64,000 nt of DNA from Spirochaetaceae bacterium (lineage in GTDB: Bacteria > Spirochaetota > Leptospiria > Leptospirales > Leptonemataceae). Shown here one piece after another: positions 55,512-64,000 of this stretch. The first letter of the stretch is position 1, and each line of letters starts with the position of its first letter. The DNA is taken from positions 224,451 through 288,450 of the forward strand of contig PBUB01000021.1 of the NCBI GenBank assembly GCA_002729885.1, given 5' to 3'. Below the pieces are notes generated by a model that saw only the letters and a list, made by a program, of their open reading frames with translations, made no database searches and was not told where the DNA came from. Made by a program: the position numbers and the translations under genes.

Positions 55512-57425
55512 CTATTGCTCGGCCTGGCGAGCCGCCTGAACCAGTCGCATATGGATGAGATCAATGTCCGGGGGATCTACACCGGAAATGCGCGAGGCAG
55601 TATCCAGATCATGAGGTTGAATCTTCTTTAACTTTTCCAGGGCTTCTTTCTTTAGATTCGGTACCGAATCATAGTCGAAATCTGCAGGTATTACAATGGA
55701 ACGAGCCTTTTCCCTTCGCTGAATATTTTCTACTTCGCGTTTGATGTAGCCTTCATACTTGATTTCCATTTCCAGGATTTCCAGATGATCCTCATCCAGT
55801 TCATCCAGGCCATCAATCATTCCAATGCAGTCCTGAACCTTTACTTCCGGTCGGCGGAGAAAAGCTCCAACGCTCTTGCCAAACCCGGCCCGGGGCATCT
55901 CAATGCCTCGCCGGCTAAGAGCACTTTCCAGTATGGGTCCTGGCTTTAGACCGGTGGTTTCGATCTTTTCTTTAAGAGAATTGATGCGATGGTATCTTTC
56001 CTCCATCGCCTGAAACTGCCCTTCTTCAATCACGCCCAGAGCGCGGCCATATTTCATTAGCCTGTGGTCGGCATTATCCTGGCGAAGAAGCAATCGGTGC
56101 TCGGCGCGGCTGGTAAACATTCGATAGGGATCGTCCACTCCTTTGAGGGTCAGATCATCCACCAGGACTCCGATGTAAGCCTCTTCGCGACCCAGAATAA
56201 AAAGCTCCTGGCCCCGCCGCTTGCGAACTATGTTATAGCCTGCAATGAGTCCCTGCGCAGCCGCTTCTTCGTAGCCTGTCGTACCGTTGATCTGGCCTGC
56301 TAAATATAACGATGCGATCTTTTTGGTCTGCAGATCCGGCCCCAATTCTCGGGGATCCACATAATCGTATTCTACTGCATAGCCTGGTCGAATGATTTCC
56401 GCTTCCTCCAGCCCCTGGCAGGATCGAACAATCTGCCATTGCACGTCCTCGGGCAAACTTGTAGAGATTCCGTTCAAATAAAGTTCGCCGGTATGGATTC
56501 CTTCCGGCTCAATAAAAATATGATGGCGTTCGCGCTCTGCAAATCGCACTACCTTGTCTTCAATGCTGGGGCAGTATCGCGGTCCGGTGGATTGAATCTG
56601 TCCTGAATACATGGGAGATCGGCCCAGATTTTCATGGATTATGCGATGAACCTTATCGTTCGTATAAGTGATGTAGCAATCAATCTGCGGCATGGGCAGA
56701 TGTTTCGTAGAATAGGAAAATGGAACGGGTTTTTCATCCGGCGGTTGTATTTCCACACGATCCAGATCCACTGTGTTTTTCAGAATGCGAGGAGGAGTGC
56801 CGGTCTTTAAGCGGCCCATTTGAAAATCGAAGGTGTGCAAACATTCAGAAAGCCCCATGGCAGATTGCTCTGCGATGCGACCGGATCTGGCCTGATACTC
56901 GCCGATGTGAATCTTTCCTCCCAGAAAGGTGCCCGTGGTTAGCACTATATCCTGGGCATAGAGTTCCAGGCCTCTTCCCGTGATTACTCCAATGATCCGA
57001 TTTCCTTCCAGGATCAGAGATTCGCACGTATCCTGGCGAAAGGTCAGCCCCGGAATTTCCTCCAGAGTCCACTTTACCAGATTCTGATAGGCTTTCTTTT
57101 CTGCCTGAGCTCGGGGCGCCCAGACCGCCGGGCCCCTGGACCGATTCAGCATCTTGAAGTGAATGCCCGTCTGATCGATGATCTTTCCCATCAATCCGCC
57201 CAGGGCATCTATCTCCCGAACCATATGTCCTTTTGCGATTCCGCCTATGGCTGGATTACAGGACATCTGGCCGATGGTATCCAGATTCATTGTCAGAAGT
57301 AAAGTCTTGAGTCCGGATCGAGCCGTGATGGCCGCGGCCTCTGTTCCGGCATGACCGGCCCCTACGACAATGACATCGTACTGATCTGGAATGGATGTGC
57401 CCTGGCTACGCATACTGGATCTCAT
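55512..57425 (-). CDS. mnmG: tRNA uridine modification enzyme MnmG (GidA)
   Basis: MnmG acts with MnmE to place carboxymethylaminomethyl groups on U34 of tRNAs, using FAD. The FAD site [43 protein letters not shown] and the C-terminal [18 protein letters not shown] are diagnostic. The family begins about ten residues before the FAD site, so the start is the Met at 57425 or 57413. Neither has a strong ribosome-binding site, and the frame is open to 57494. mnmG is not beside rsmG as in many bacteria; here they are 30 kb apart. Confidence 0.96.
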   Translation of the reverse strand: MRSSMRSQGTSIPDQYDVIVVGAGHAGTEAAAITARSGLKTLLLTMNLDTIGQMSCNPAIGGIAKGHMVREIDALGGLMGKIIDQTGIHFKMLNRSRGPAVWAPRAQAEKKAYQNLVKWTLEEIPGLTFRQDTCESLILEGNRIIGVITGRGLELYAQDIVLTTGTFLGGKIHIGEYQARSGRIAEQSAMGLSECLHTFDFQMGRLKTGTPPRILKNTVDLDRVEIQPPDEKPVPFSYSTKHLPMPQIDCYITYTNDKVHRIIHENLGRSPMYSGQIQSTGPRYCPSIEDKVVRFAERERHHIFIEPEGIHTGELYLNGISTSLPEDVQWQIVRSCQGLEEAEIIRPGYAVEYDYVDPRELGPDLQTKKIASLYLAGQINGTTGYEEAAAQGLIAGYNIVRKRRGQELFILGREEAYIGVLVDDLTLKGVDDPYRMFTSRAEHRLLLRQDNADHRLMKYGRALGVIEEGQFQAMEERYHRINSLKEKIETTGLKPGPILESALSRRGIEMPRAGFGKSVGAFLRRPEVKVQDCIGMIDGLDELDEDHLEILEMEIKYEGYIKREVENIQRREKARSIVIPADFDYDSVPNLKKEALEKLKKIQPHDLDTASRISGVDPPDIDLIHMRLVQAARQAEQ

Positions 57426-57876
57426 CGGGAAAGGAGTTCCCCTACAGTTTATACAAAAAGTCAGAATTTGCAAAGCCCTGCTACTAACAAGCAAGACTGA
57501 TTCGTAAATCCAGACCTGGGTCCAGGATACCTTCTGGCCTCTTTATTCGGTGGCTTGAGCCTGTCTCATTCCTGTAGCCCTGACGTTGGTGGGCAATAGC
57601 AGTTCCGGGTAGCCCGGAAGTTTCCCTTGCTGTTGAGGTATGTTTTCGAACTGGAAAAGGGGAGCCGGAATACTTTCTCGGGCGCCGGAACGCGACATAA
57701 GACAGATTGACAGATTCGCGGCCTGAGTATCTATTTTCCGGGAAGGCGTTTTTGGCCTGAAGGCAATTTCCATCGGCGGATTGCAGGCCTTTTCTGACCG
57801 AACCGAAATCAATTCAGAATTCTAAGGGGTGGGGACTGAACATTCAATACAAAATCACTGTTAACCCGGGGATGCA
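57426..57876. other. Divergent intergenic region between mnmG and the fusion gene
   Basis: A 450-base stretch with no convincing gene. The small minus-strand frame at 57543-57812 has poor composition. It holds a small CCGGG/CCCGG palindrome near 57608 and a promoter-like pair described separately, and must contain the promoters of both flanking genes. Confidence 0.5.
57707..57735 (+). promoter_or_regulatory. Possible sigma-70-type promoter for the ATP-grasp/FMN gene
   Basis: A perfect TTGACA (57707-57712) is followed after 17 bases by TCTATT (57730-57735), which matches four of six -10 positions. It is about 140 bases before the start codon. Confidence 0.35.
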
Positions 57877-60189
57877 ATGACCGAAACTGAATTCAGTATG
57901 CACAAGAATTTGATCATCATCGGTGCAGGCGCCCTGCAGGTGCCTTTGATTGAAGCCGCTCGGTCCATGGATGTAAATCCCATTGTATTCGATATGGATT
58001 CCGAGGCCCCGGGGCGGGCTCTGGCATCGCGCTTTGTTCAAATGAGTACCCGGGATATCGAAGGCTGCGTGCGTGAAGCCAAGCGGCTCAGTCAGGAAAT
58101 TAAGATTCATGGCGTAATTACAGCCGGTACCGATGCATCCCGTGCTGTATCGGCCATTGCTGCGGCCCTGGAATTGCCAGGCATTCGTTATAGCGATGCT
58201 GAAGCTGCTTCCAACAAGGTTCTTATGCGAAAGCGCCTCAGAAAGGCTGGCGTACCGGTTCCGGATTTCTTTCCGGTCTGGAACCTGAAAGAAGCTAGAG
58301 ATGGTCTGGATGAGCTGGGATGTCCTGCGGTGTTGAAGCCTGCTGAAAATATGGGGGCCCGGGGAGTAATCAAGATCCGTCATCGATCCGAGTTGGCGGC
58401 TGCCTACAGGCATTCAAAAAAGCACAGCACCACCGGAGAAATGATTCTGGAAGAGTACATGGATGGTCCTGAACTTTCGGTGGATGCGCTGACTTTCGAA
58501 GGGCAGTACTGGATTACCGGCATAGCGGACCGCATCATTGATCGAGAGCCGTATTTTATTGAACGGGGGCATAACATGCCCTCGGCAATGAATTCAGATA
58601 TTCTCGCAGAAGTCAAACATGTGATGATCGCCGGAATGAAAGCTCTTGGAATTCACACTGGTGCGGGCAAGGGAGATATCAAAGTTACTTCTACTGGTGT
58701 TAAGATCGGCGAACTGGCTGCCCGGCTGTCTGGCGGATGGATGTCGTCGCATACCTTTCCTTTGCACAGTGGCATTAATCTATACCGGGCTGCTATTAGT
58801 ATTGCACTGGGCGAAAACCCGGGGGATCTACAGCCGGTGCAGAATCGAATCGTAATCGAGCGTGGACTCTTTTCTCCCGCCGGTAAAATTGTCTCTCTGG
58901 GCGGTGTCGATGCGATGAAATCAGTGCTTGGCGTAGAAGAAGTAATCCTGACAAAGAAGCCGGGCAACATTATGCAGGAGCTTACCAGCAACATCGACAA
59001 GGTCGGTCACATTATCGCATCCGGTGATACGCTGGAAAAAGCAGAGCAATCCGCCGAGCAGGCTCGCAAACTATTTGAACTGGAAGTGGACGAAACTGCA
59101 GGTATTGACTGGGGCCTGGTGGAAGAAAGGGCCAGGGAGAGATTTTCCGAACAGGTCTGCTGGGTCTGCAAATCCTGTGATGGAAAAAACTGTGCCAGCG
59201 GCGTTCCGGGAATGGGTGGCACTGGATCCCAAAAAAGTTTCCAGGACAATTCCGATGCTCTGGCTGAATGGAGAATCGTGCCGAGCTATGTGCGACATTC
59301 TGTAGAGGCGGATTCCGGTATTGAACTATTTGGCCGGCACTTTGAACATCCGGTATTGGGGGCTCCGATGACCGGAGCGGGTACAAACCTGAAAGAAGCG
59401 CTCAGCGAATCTGAACTTTCTCTTGGTATGTTAAGAGCCTATAGAGAGGCAGGCAGCGTGGCCTTTTTGGGGGATGGAGCGTCCCTGGGTAAATTTCCAG
59501 TAATTCTGGATGCTCTTGAGCAGGAGGAAGGCTTTGGAGTGCTCATATGTAAACCCAGAGAAGACACGGAAGAAATTATTCAACGTATGAATCAGGCTCT
59601 GGAGCGAGGGGTGCTGGCCGTGGGTATGGACATCGATGCGCTGGCTTTTCGCACACTGCATCTTCGGGGTCAGAAAGGCCTGGCCAGACCCTCCGAAGAC
59701 ATCGCAAAGATTCGAGATCGTATCCAGGCACCGTTCATTTTAAAGGGCATCCTGAATGTAAGAGATGCTATTGCTGCAGCGGTGGCAGGTGTAGATTACA
59801 TCGTGGTGTCGAATCATGGAGGTCGAGTACTGGATGAAGCTCCCGGAGCGGCCCGGGTCCTTTCTGAAGTAAGGCAGGCCTGGATCGATAATGGGGGATC
59901 GCCGGATGGAGTTCTGGCTGATGGTGGCGTCCGATCAGGTGCGGATGCATTCAAGTATCTGGGTCTGGGGGCTCGAGCAGTACTGGTAGGTCGACCATCG
60001 GTTATCGCGCTGGCCGGTGGTGGACCGGTGGCACTTCGGTACATGATACATCAATATGCGCGAGAGCTCAGGGAAACGATGCACCTTTGTGGTGTGTCCA
60101 GTGTGATGGAAGTTCCGGAGAAGGGTGTGCTTCAGCTGGCAACCATGGGAGATGGACCGTCCGGGGCATCGCTGTTCAAGAAGTCCTGA
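57877..60189 (+). CDS. ATP-grasp ligase fused to an FMN-dependent alpha-hydroxy-acid dehydrogenase
   Basis: The 770-residue protein has two enzymes in one chain. Residues ~10-395 are ATP-grasp of the carbamoyl-phosphate/PurK type: an N-terminal Rossmann-like IIIGAGALQVPLIEAA, PAVLKPAENMGARGV, MILEEYMDGPELSVDALTF and DIKVTSTGVKIGELAARLSGG. Residues ~428-439 form C-W-V-C-K-S-C-D-G-K-N-C, then PGMGG. The rest (~450-770) is an FMN_dh barrel with VVSNHGGRVLDEAPG and DGGVRSGADAFKYLG...AVLVGRP. The four Cys precede PGMGG as in clostridial alpha-hydroxy-acid oxidising proteins. GGGGA lies five bases before the ATG. It overlaps convergent lipB by 58 bases. Confidence 0.85.
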   Translation: MTETEFSMHKNLIIIGAGALQVPLIEAARSMDVNPIVFDMDSEAPGRALASRFVQMSTRDIEGCVREAKRLSQEIKIHGVITAGTDASRAVSAIAAALELPGIRYSDAEAASNKVLMRKRLRKAGVPVPDFFPVWNLKEARDGLDELGCPAVLKPAENMGARGVIKIRHRSELAAAYRHSKKHSTTGEMILEEYMDGPELSVDALTFEGQYWITGIADRIIDREPYFIERGHNMPSAMNSDILAEVKHVMIAGMKALGIHTGAGKGDIKVTSTGVKIGELAARLSGGWMSSHTFPLHSGINLYRAAISIALGENPGDLQPVQNRIVIERGLFSPAGKIVSLGGVDAMKSVLGVEEVILTKKPGNIMQELTSNIDKVGHIIASGDTLEKAEQSAEQARKLFELEVDETAGIDWGLVEERARERFSEQVCWVCKSCDGKNCASGVPGMGGTGSQKSFQDNSDALAEWRIVPSYVRHSVEADSGIELFGRHFEHPVLGAPMTGAGTNLKEALSESELSLGMLRAYREAGSVAFLGDGASLGKFPVILDALEQEEGFGVLICKPREDTEEIIQRMNQALERGVLAVGMDIDALAFRTLHLRGQKGLARPSEDIAKIRDRIQAPFILKGILNVRDAIAAAVAGVDYIVVSNHGGRVLDEAPGAARVLSEVRQAWIDNGGSPDGVLADGGVRSGADAFKYLGLGARAVLVGRPSVIALAGGGPVALRYMIHQYARELRETMHLCGVSSVMEVPEKGVLQLATMGDGPSGASLFKKS

Positions 60190-60788
60190 AATGCAGCCGC
60201 CCATCGATCTGCCAGACTGCGAAGATTGATGGGTTTTCCGGTGATCTGACGAACACTTCCAGGTTCAAACTGATTCAGTCCGCAGGCGACGATGTTTTGA
60301 AAGGTGCTCAGGTCGTTGTTCACATTGATGGCCACGCCGGAGGAGGTGAAGAAGCTACGTGCTTCCACGCCAATGGCGCAGACCTTGCGATTCCCGTGAT
60401 ACAGTCCGGGGTAATCTGAATTAATGCTCAATTCCACCCCCGTCTCGTCGCGTACGGCGGTAGCTGAAATCGAAAGCAAGGCCTTGAAGAAATCGGACAG
60501 CGAAAGCTTTCTGGCTTTTAAATCTATGTGCGGATACACAACCAATTGTCCTGGTTCATGAGCCGTCAAATCTCCGCCTCGCTTGATGGGAATGAGTGGA
60601 ATACCTACCTGCTGCAGATCTTCATGCTTCCTCAGAAGGTTACCCTCCTTCCACTGTATTCCACCGGTAATTGTGGGCGGATGCTGGCAAAACAAGAGCA
60701 GTTCCTGTCGACTGGAGCGCAGTTCCTCCTGCCGCTTTTGATAGTGGCTGTACGGTAGTAATTCTTCTCGATACTCAATTGCCATCAT
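60132..60788 (-). CDS. lipB: Octanoyltransferase LipB
   Basis: LipB moves octanoate from acyl carrier protein to lipoyl domains. RGGDLTAHEPGQLVVYP, the catalytic Lys in RKVCAIGVEAR, and the catalytic Cys in NIVACGLNQFEPGS are all present. The frame opens with TTG at 60815, but the ATG pair at 60788/60785 is the more likely start (about 218 residues). Its 3' 58 bases overlap the ATP-grasp/FMN gene tail to tail. lipA is not in the window. Confidence 0.93.
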   Translation of the reverse strand: MMAIEYREELLPYSHYQKRQEELRSSRQELLLFCQHPPTITGGIQWKEGNLLRKHEDLQQVGIPLIPIKRGGDLTAHEPGQLVVYPHIDLKARKLSLSDFFKALLSISATAVRDETGVELSINSDYPGLYHGNRKVCAIGVEARSFFTSSGVAINVNNDLSTFQNIVACGLNQFEPGSVRQITGKPINLRSLADRWAAAFQDFLNSDAPDGPSPMVAS

Positions 60789-61025
60789 ACTTTTCCAGAT
60801 GCGAGGGCTACGCAATAAAACAGAATGCTTCAGCCGAAAACATGGAAACTCTCCCGGTTCAATTTGCCTCTAAAACGCGACGGAAGCCACGGGCCTTCAA
60901 CCGAAACGAATCCATTGGTGGCTCTTATCTGCCACCAATGCAGGCTTGCACTCCAGTATCCAATGCTGTTCGAAAACTCAGCAAATTTCAACCTTAAAAT
61001 TGTTCCCGGACAGGCGGGATTAGAG

Positions 61026-61652
61026 TTAGTCTTCGGAAATCATGGGTACAAAGCGCACCGCCAGGATCTGCTTACGGAGGAATCCTGATTCAGAGTTTTC
61101 CGAAAGATAAAGATACTGGGATTCCTTGCCCGCCGGCAAAACCATTTTTCCTCCTGGCTCCAGTTGTTGTTCCAGGTGCTCTGGATACTTAGAAAAGGCG
61201 GCCGCGCCCAGTATTCCATGGAATGTCTTCCCGGGCATTCCTCTGGATCCGTCTCCGGAGATTATTTCAACGTTATCGATCTTCAGTGCGTCCAGGTTCT
61301 TCTTTGCAAGCTCAGCAAGCTCCGGCACCAGTTCGAAGGAGGTGACCCGGGAAAAGATTCGCGATAATATGGCACTCTGGTAGCCGCAACCCGCTCCCAG
61401 TTCCAGAGCCCGGGTAGGCTCCCCATCCGTTGCGGGCAGGATTGCTTCGGTCATAAAGGCCACAATGTAGGGCTGACTGATGGTCTGTTCAAACCCGATA
61501 GGCAGCGGTCCATCCTCGTAGGATCTGGATCTATAGCGCTCCGGAACAAAAAGGGACCGGTCGATTTCGCTCATCGCCCGAAGAACCCGGGCTTCCCGAA
61601 TGCCCCGCTCTACGATCTGAGTCTGGATCATGTTTTTCCACTGAGGATTCAT
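61026..61652 (-). CDS. pcm: Protein-L-isoaspartate O-methyltransferase Pcm
   Basis: Pcm methylates isoaspartyl residues in aged proteins. The start is ATG at 61652, three bases after GGAGGCAGG (core GGAGG about 7 bases upstream). Motifs match the family: SYEDGPLPIGFEQTISQPYIVAFMTE, LELGAGCGYQSAILS for SAM, and LEPGGKMVLPAG. A GC-type change is ELGAGCGY for the usual EIGTGSGY. The length of 208 residues is typical. About 240 bases between it and lipB hold no gene. Confidence 0.9.
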   Translation of the reverse strand: MNPQWKNMIQTQIVERGIREARVLRAMSEIDRSLFVPERYRSRSYEDGPLPIGFEQTISQPYIVAFMTEAILPATDGEPTRALELGAGCGYQSAILSRIFSRVTSFELVPELAELAKKNLDALKIDNVEIISGDGSRGMPGKTFHGILGAAAFSKYPEHLEQQLEPGGKMVLPAGKESQYLYLSENSESGFLRKQILAVRFVPMISED

Positions 61653-61805
61653 AACCTGCCTCCGGTATGATCCGCACCAAGAAATTCGCAAGCAAAAGCC
61701 GCAACTGGTTTATGGCAACGTCCTGACGAATGCCCCTGAGCCTCCTCGGAGCGGATCTGATTGTGCTTGCATCGCATAGAAGCTATGGCAGATAATGTGA
61801 ATATT

Positions 61806-62549
61806 ATGAAGCGCTTATTATCTCTCAGCCTGGTTTGCATACTCTCTCTGGGAATGGCCAATTGCTTCCAGATAATGAATTATCTGCAATTCAATCAGGA
61901 TGGAAGCCTGGATGTAACCTGGCGATTTACAATCTCCAAAAGCCTGGCCAATGCATCGGAAAAATCCGGAGAATCCGATGGAAAGGATTTTGAAACCGAG
62001 ATGGCCCAGGGGCGCAAGGAAATCGAAGACCAGCTAAAGAATCGAGTGAAGGACCTGAAAGTAGATGTGATTAGCACAGAATATGATGCCGGTATGATGA
62101 TTCGCTTCAGCGTTCCGGATATAAAAAAAATGCCAGATCTATCTCAAAAGGTGGGAGATGATAAGCTGCCTGCCTTTCCGGTTTATGATCCAAAAACTCA
62201 TTCTTTGAAAGTGACCTTTGAACAGGACAAAAAGGAGAAACCGGAAAATCCGGCTGCGGCAGCCGATGCTGAGATAGCCGGTGATCCAGCCGGGGAACCG
62301 GGAAATCCCGAGGGCTCCGAGTCCAGCGATCAGATGGGAAAGGAGCTGGCCCAGATGATCCTGTCCTCAGCCCGTTATCAGGTATTTATCTCTGGAGAAG
62401 TGCCCGTAAAGGCCAGCGCGAAGGGATCAGAAGAAAAAGAGATAGAGATTGTTAAGCTCGGAAATAGCTATCTCATCGATTATCCCTTCATGAGTTCCGT
62501 GGTGGCAGAAGAACAGGATATTGACCTTGTGATACAGTTAAAGAAATGA
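61806..62549 (+). CDS. Putative lipoprotein, function unknown
   Basis: From ATG at 61806 the product begins MKRLLSLSLVCILSLGMANC, a signal peptide with Cys after Asn, a spirochaete-style lipobox. The mature 228 residues open with FQIMNYLQFNQDGSLDVTWRF and hold a low-complexity Ala/Pro/Gly/Glu-rich stretch near residues 150-180. The frame is open 45 bases upstream, but that start lacks a signal peptide. The stop overlaps the next gene (ATGA), so the two are coupled. I do not recognise the family. Confidence 0.65.
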   Translation: MKRLLSLSLVCILSLGMANCFQIMNYLQFNQDGSLDVTWRFTISKSLANASEKSGESDGKDFETEMAQGRKEIEDQLKNRVKDLKVDVISTEYDAGMMIRFSVPDIKKMPDLSQKVGDDKLPAFPVYDPKTHSLKVTFEQDKKEKPENPAAAADAEIAGDPAGEPGNPEGSESSDQMGKELAQMILSSARYQVFISGEVPVKASAKGSEEKEIEIVKLGNSYLIDYPFMSSVVAEEQDIDLVIQLKK

Positions 62550-63742
62550 TTGGAGCTCTTCCACTATTGCCACTGGATATACTGGTCTGGCCGGAAGCCG
62601 GTACCACTTCGTTCATCGGGCTTTTTCTGTTCATAGCGGCCCTGTTGGTGACTTTTATTCTGTTTCGCGTCTCTGCCTATAGAAAGAAAAGAAGAGCCGA
62701 AAACATCGATATAGTTATGCATCATGCCTATGATCGGCATGTGGCTGGAAAAGAGATTCAGCGGTTGAAGGTCTTCTTGAATCAAGCGCCAGATAAGGAA
62801 TTGGAAAGCTTTCGCCAGAGTTTTGGACATATGCGAAAGCCGCTGCTGGTATACGTTCGCGAGCATCCGGATAAGGATTCGGTGCGTCTCTATCAGAAAA
62901 TGGCTGTGGACGGACTGGGAAGCACCATGGATGGGGACGCTGATGTTCATCGTGGCGAAATCGGTCTTACCGAACTGGACGGAAAGAAGTATCTATTCCT
63001 GATTACGGACATTGGTGAGCAGCTGGAATTCGTACTGCCTCATTCAGCTCCCCGGATTCAGGGTGATATGATCCGCGCCTATATGTATCGTCCACAGTCC
63101 GGTGGCTACCGGGTAACCATTACCATAGATCGCAAGCTAAGTGGTGGCCACTATGCAGGGGATATTACCTCTGTGGAAGAGGCCGAGGACAGGCACCGCA
63201 TGGCCTTTATGGAGCTCGAAGGAAGGATTCGAGCATTCATTCCTGAAACGGGCCTGGAGCTTCAGGACAAGAAACCTCCGGAATCTAAAAGCAAGGATAG
63301 CTCAAAGCCAAATGCTGGAAGGCCCACGGCCGCGAGAGCTGCGATGGACCTGGACTCCGCCGGAGAGGCTGCGAAGCCGGGGATGCCGCACCGAGGTCGT
63401 CCGGGCCAGGCAGGGAAGGCGGCAGAAGCGGCAGACTCTACAGAGAAGAAGCAGGAAAGGGAAATCATTGAGTTTCCGGTAAGCATTGAGAAAATCTCGG
63501 ACCGGGCTGCTGCATTTGAAACCGGTCATGACATTATGAGTTATACACGCTTCCACCATCTGTGGGAGTTACGCTTGACCCTCTTCGACGGCACCGATTT
63601 CATGAGTCGGGGTATTTTTTCTCCATTGCCACAGGGTTCCCGCAGGTACCTGTTTCGATTTCAGGAAACCGATCCGGCCATGCTGGCCGCACTGAAGCGA
63701 GAAATCGAAAACAATCAGCCTTTTCCGGAAAGGATGAATTGA
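62546..63742 (+). CDS. Membrane-anchored protein with PilZ-like segments, function unknown
   Basis: An N-terminal membrane helix (about residues 22-41, IGLFLFIAALLVTFILFRV) leads to a basic stretch and a soluble domain of about 200 residues. After a low-complexity Ala/Pro/Lys-rich linker (about 245-310), a second beta-rich domain ends with PLPQGSRRYLFRF. The layout of paired beta-rich domains recalls PilZ/YcgR proteins, but clear RxxxR and D/NxSxxG motifs are missing. It is translationally coupled to the lipoprotein upstream, so they likely form an envelope complex. Confidence 0.6.
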   Translation: MIGALPLLPLDILVWPEAGTTSFIGLFLFIAALLVTFILFRVSAYRKKRRAENIDIVMHHAYDRHVAGKEIQRLKVFLNQAPDKELESFRQSFGHMRKPLLVYVREHPDKDSVRLYQKMAVDGLGSTMDGDADVHRGEIGLTELDGKKYLFLITDIGEQLEFVLPHSAPRIQGDMIRAYMYRPQSGGYRVTITIDRKLSGGHYAGDITSVEEAEDRHRMAFMELEGRIRAFIPETGLELQDKKPPESKSKDSSKPNAGRPTAARAAMDLDSAGEAAKPGMPHRGRPGQAGKAAEAADSTEKKQEREIIEFPVSIEKISDRAAAFETGHDIMSYTRFHHLWELRLTLFDGTDFMSRGIFSPLPQGSRRYLFRFQETDPAMLAALKREIENNQPFPERMN

Positions 63743-63788
63743 ATGACAATGCAGAGATTTTAGATCAGACCCCTTCTCGAGGTATCCT

Positions 63789-64000
63789 ATGCGAATCGCA
63801 GCCTATCATCTGCACTATCTTCTGGCCTTTATCATTGTTATATATGCTTTTCTCTGTTTATGGCTGGACTCCAGGCTCAATAAGAAGGAGCCCATTTCGG
63901 ATTCCACGCGGCAGGCTCATAAGCAGTACGCACTTACTGTAAAAGTGATGCAGTACGTAACCATTGTCTCATTGCTGACCGGGCTGTACCTGCTGTCCTT
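63789..64000 (+). CDS. 5' end of a membrane protein (partial)
   Basis: ATG at 63789 lies six bases after GAGG and opens a frame to the right edge (70 codons). The start MRIAAYHLHYLLAFIIVIYAFLC is a membrane helix, a polar loop follows (residues ~28-45), and a second helix begins near residue 58. The frame is distinct from a longer overlapping one. The family cannot be told from this part. Confidence 0.6.
   Translation, partial: MRIAAYHLHYLLAFIIVIYAFLCLWLDSRLNKKEPISDSTRQAHKQYALTVKVMQYVTIVSLLTGLYLLS

Noticed and set aside
57543-57812. 89-codon minus-strand frame between mnmG and the fusion gene
   Set aside because: Random-looking composition and no ribosome-binding site; left as intergenic.
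63562-63942. 126-codon plus-strand frame near the right edge
   Set aside because: Overlaps the end of the double-domain protein and the start at 63789, which has a good GAGG site and a clear membrane helix.

Overview
The window is a gene-dense bacterial chromosome segment of housekeeping character: about 57 protein genes on both strands, many overlapping by a few bases, and no tRNA, rRNA, CRISPR array, insertion sequence or phage gene that I could find. The organism looks like a spirochaete of the Leptospira/Leptonema/Turneriella type. The reasons are many small lipoproteins with loose lipoboxes (Cys preceded by Q, N, S or G), a FecR-domain lipoprotein resembling leptospiral LipL45, a motility-associated DUF115 protein, a soluble chemoreceptor, and signalling proteins built from GHKL and HDOD domains. 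This assignment is inference from gene content and was not checked by a search.

Layout. 1-1.6 kb: a minus-strand pair (small membrane protein, Gfo/Idh-type oxidoreductase). 1.7-7.9 kb: a plus-strand run of mutL, separate coaC and coaB, a nucleoside-phosphorylase-like gene, a membrane TPR-Mrr protein and a lipoprotein. 8-14 kb: a GT-C type membrane protein, a large unknown, and FecR and CapA lipoproteins. 14-18 kb: a tightly overlapped minus-strand operon aspC-amgK-murU-TPR, with cell-wall sugar recycling at its core. 18-25.6 kb: trmL, a papain-like lipoprotein lacking the catalytic Cys, the pntAA-pntAB-pntB transhydrogenase operon behind a possible coupled leader peptide, and a CZB-domain chemoreceptor. 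25.7-28 kb: rsmG-parA-parB with a perfect parS site inside rsmG, suggesting nearness to the replication origin. 28-33 kb: a rhomboid-like zinc-ribbon protein, ccmB, ccmC, a possible CcmD-like protein and a beta-propeller lipoprotein. 33-40 kb: DUF115, ABC ATPase, GHKL-HDOD, C1orf50-like and two exported or lipoprotein genes. 40-46.7 kb: an RsmG-SpoU fusion, an iron-ADH-like protein lacking every metal ligand, ilvC and argG. 46.4-51.7 kb: a tandem GT4 glycosyltransferase, a SixA-like phosphatase, a stand-alone GHKL protein and a GT2. 51.7-55.5 kb: an mrfB/mrfA-like DNA-repair pair. 55.5-64 kb: mnmG, an ATP-grasp/FMN-dehydrogenase fusion, lipB, pcm and envelope proteins running off the right edge.

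The most unusual signals are: the ATP-grasp-[4 Cys]-FMN oxidoreductase fusion; two rRNA-methyltransferase RsmG paralogues, one fused to a SpoU domain and one carrying parS; three apparent pseudoenzymes (iron-ADH-like, papain-like, rhomboid-like); a GHKL module present both alone and fused to HDOD; a hairpin that displays a Shine-Dalgarno sequence in its loop ahead of pntAA; and a recurring habit of low-complexity Ser/Gly/Asp/Glu-rich insertions inside conserved enzyme folds.
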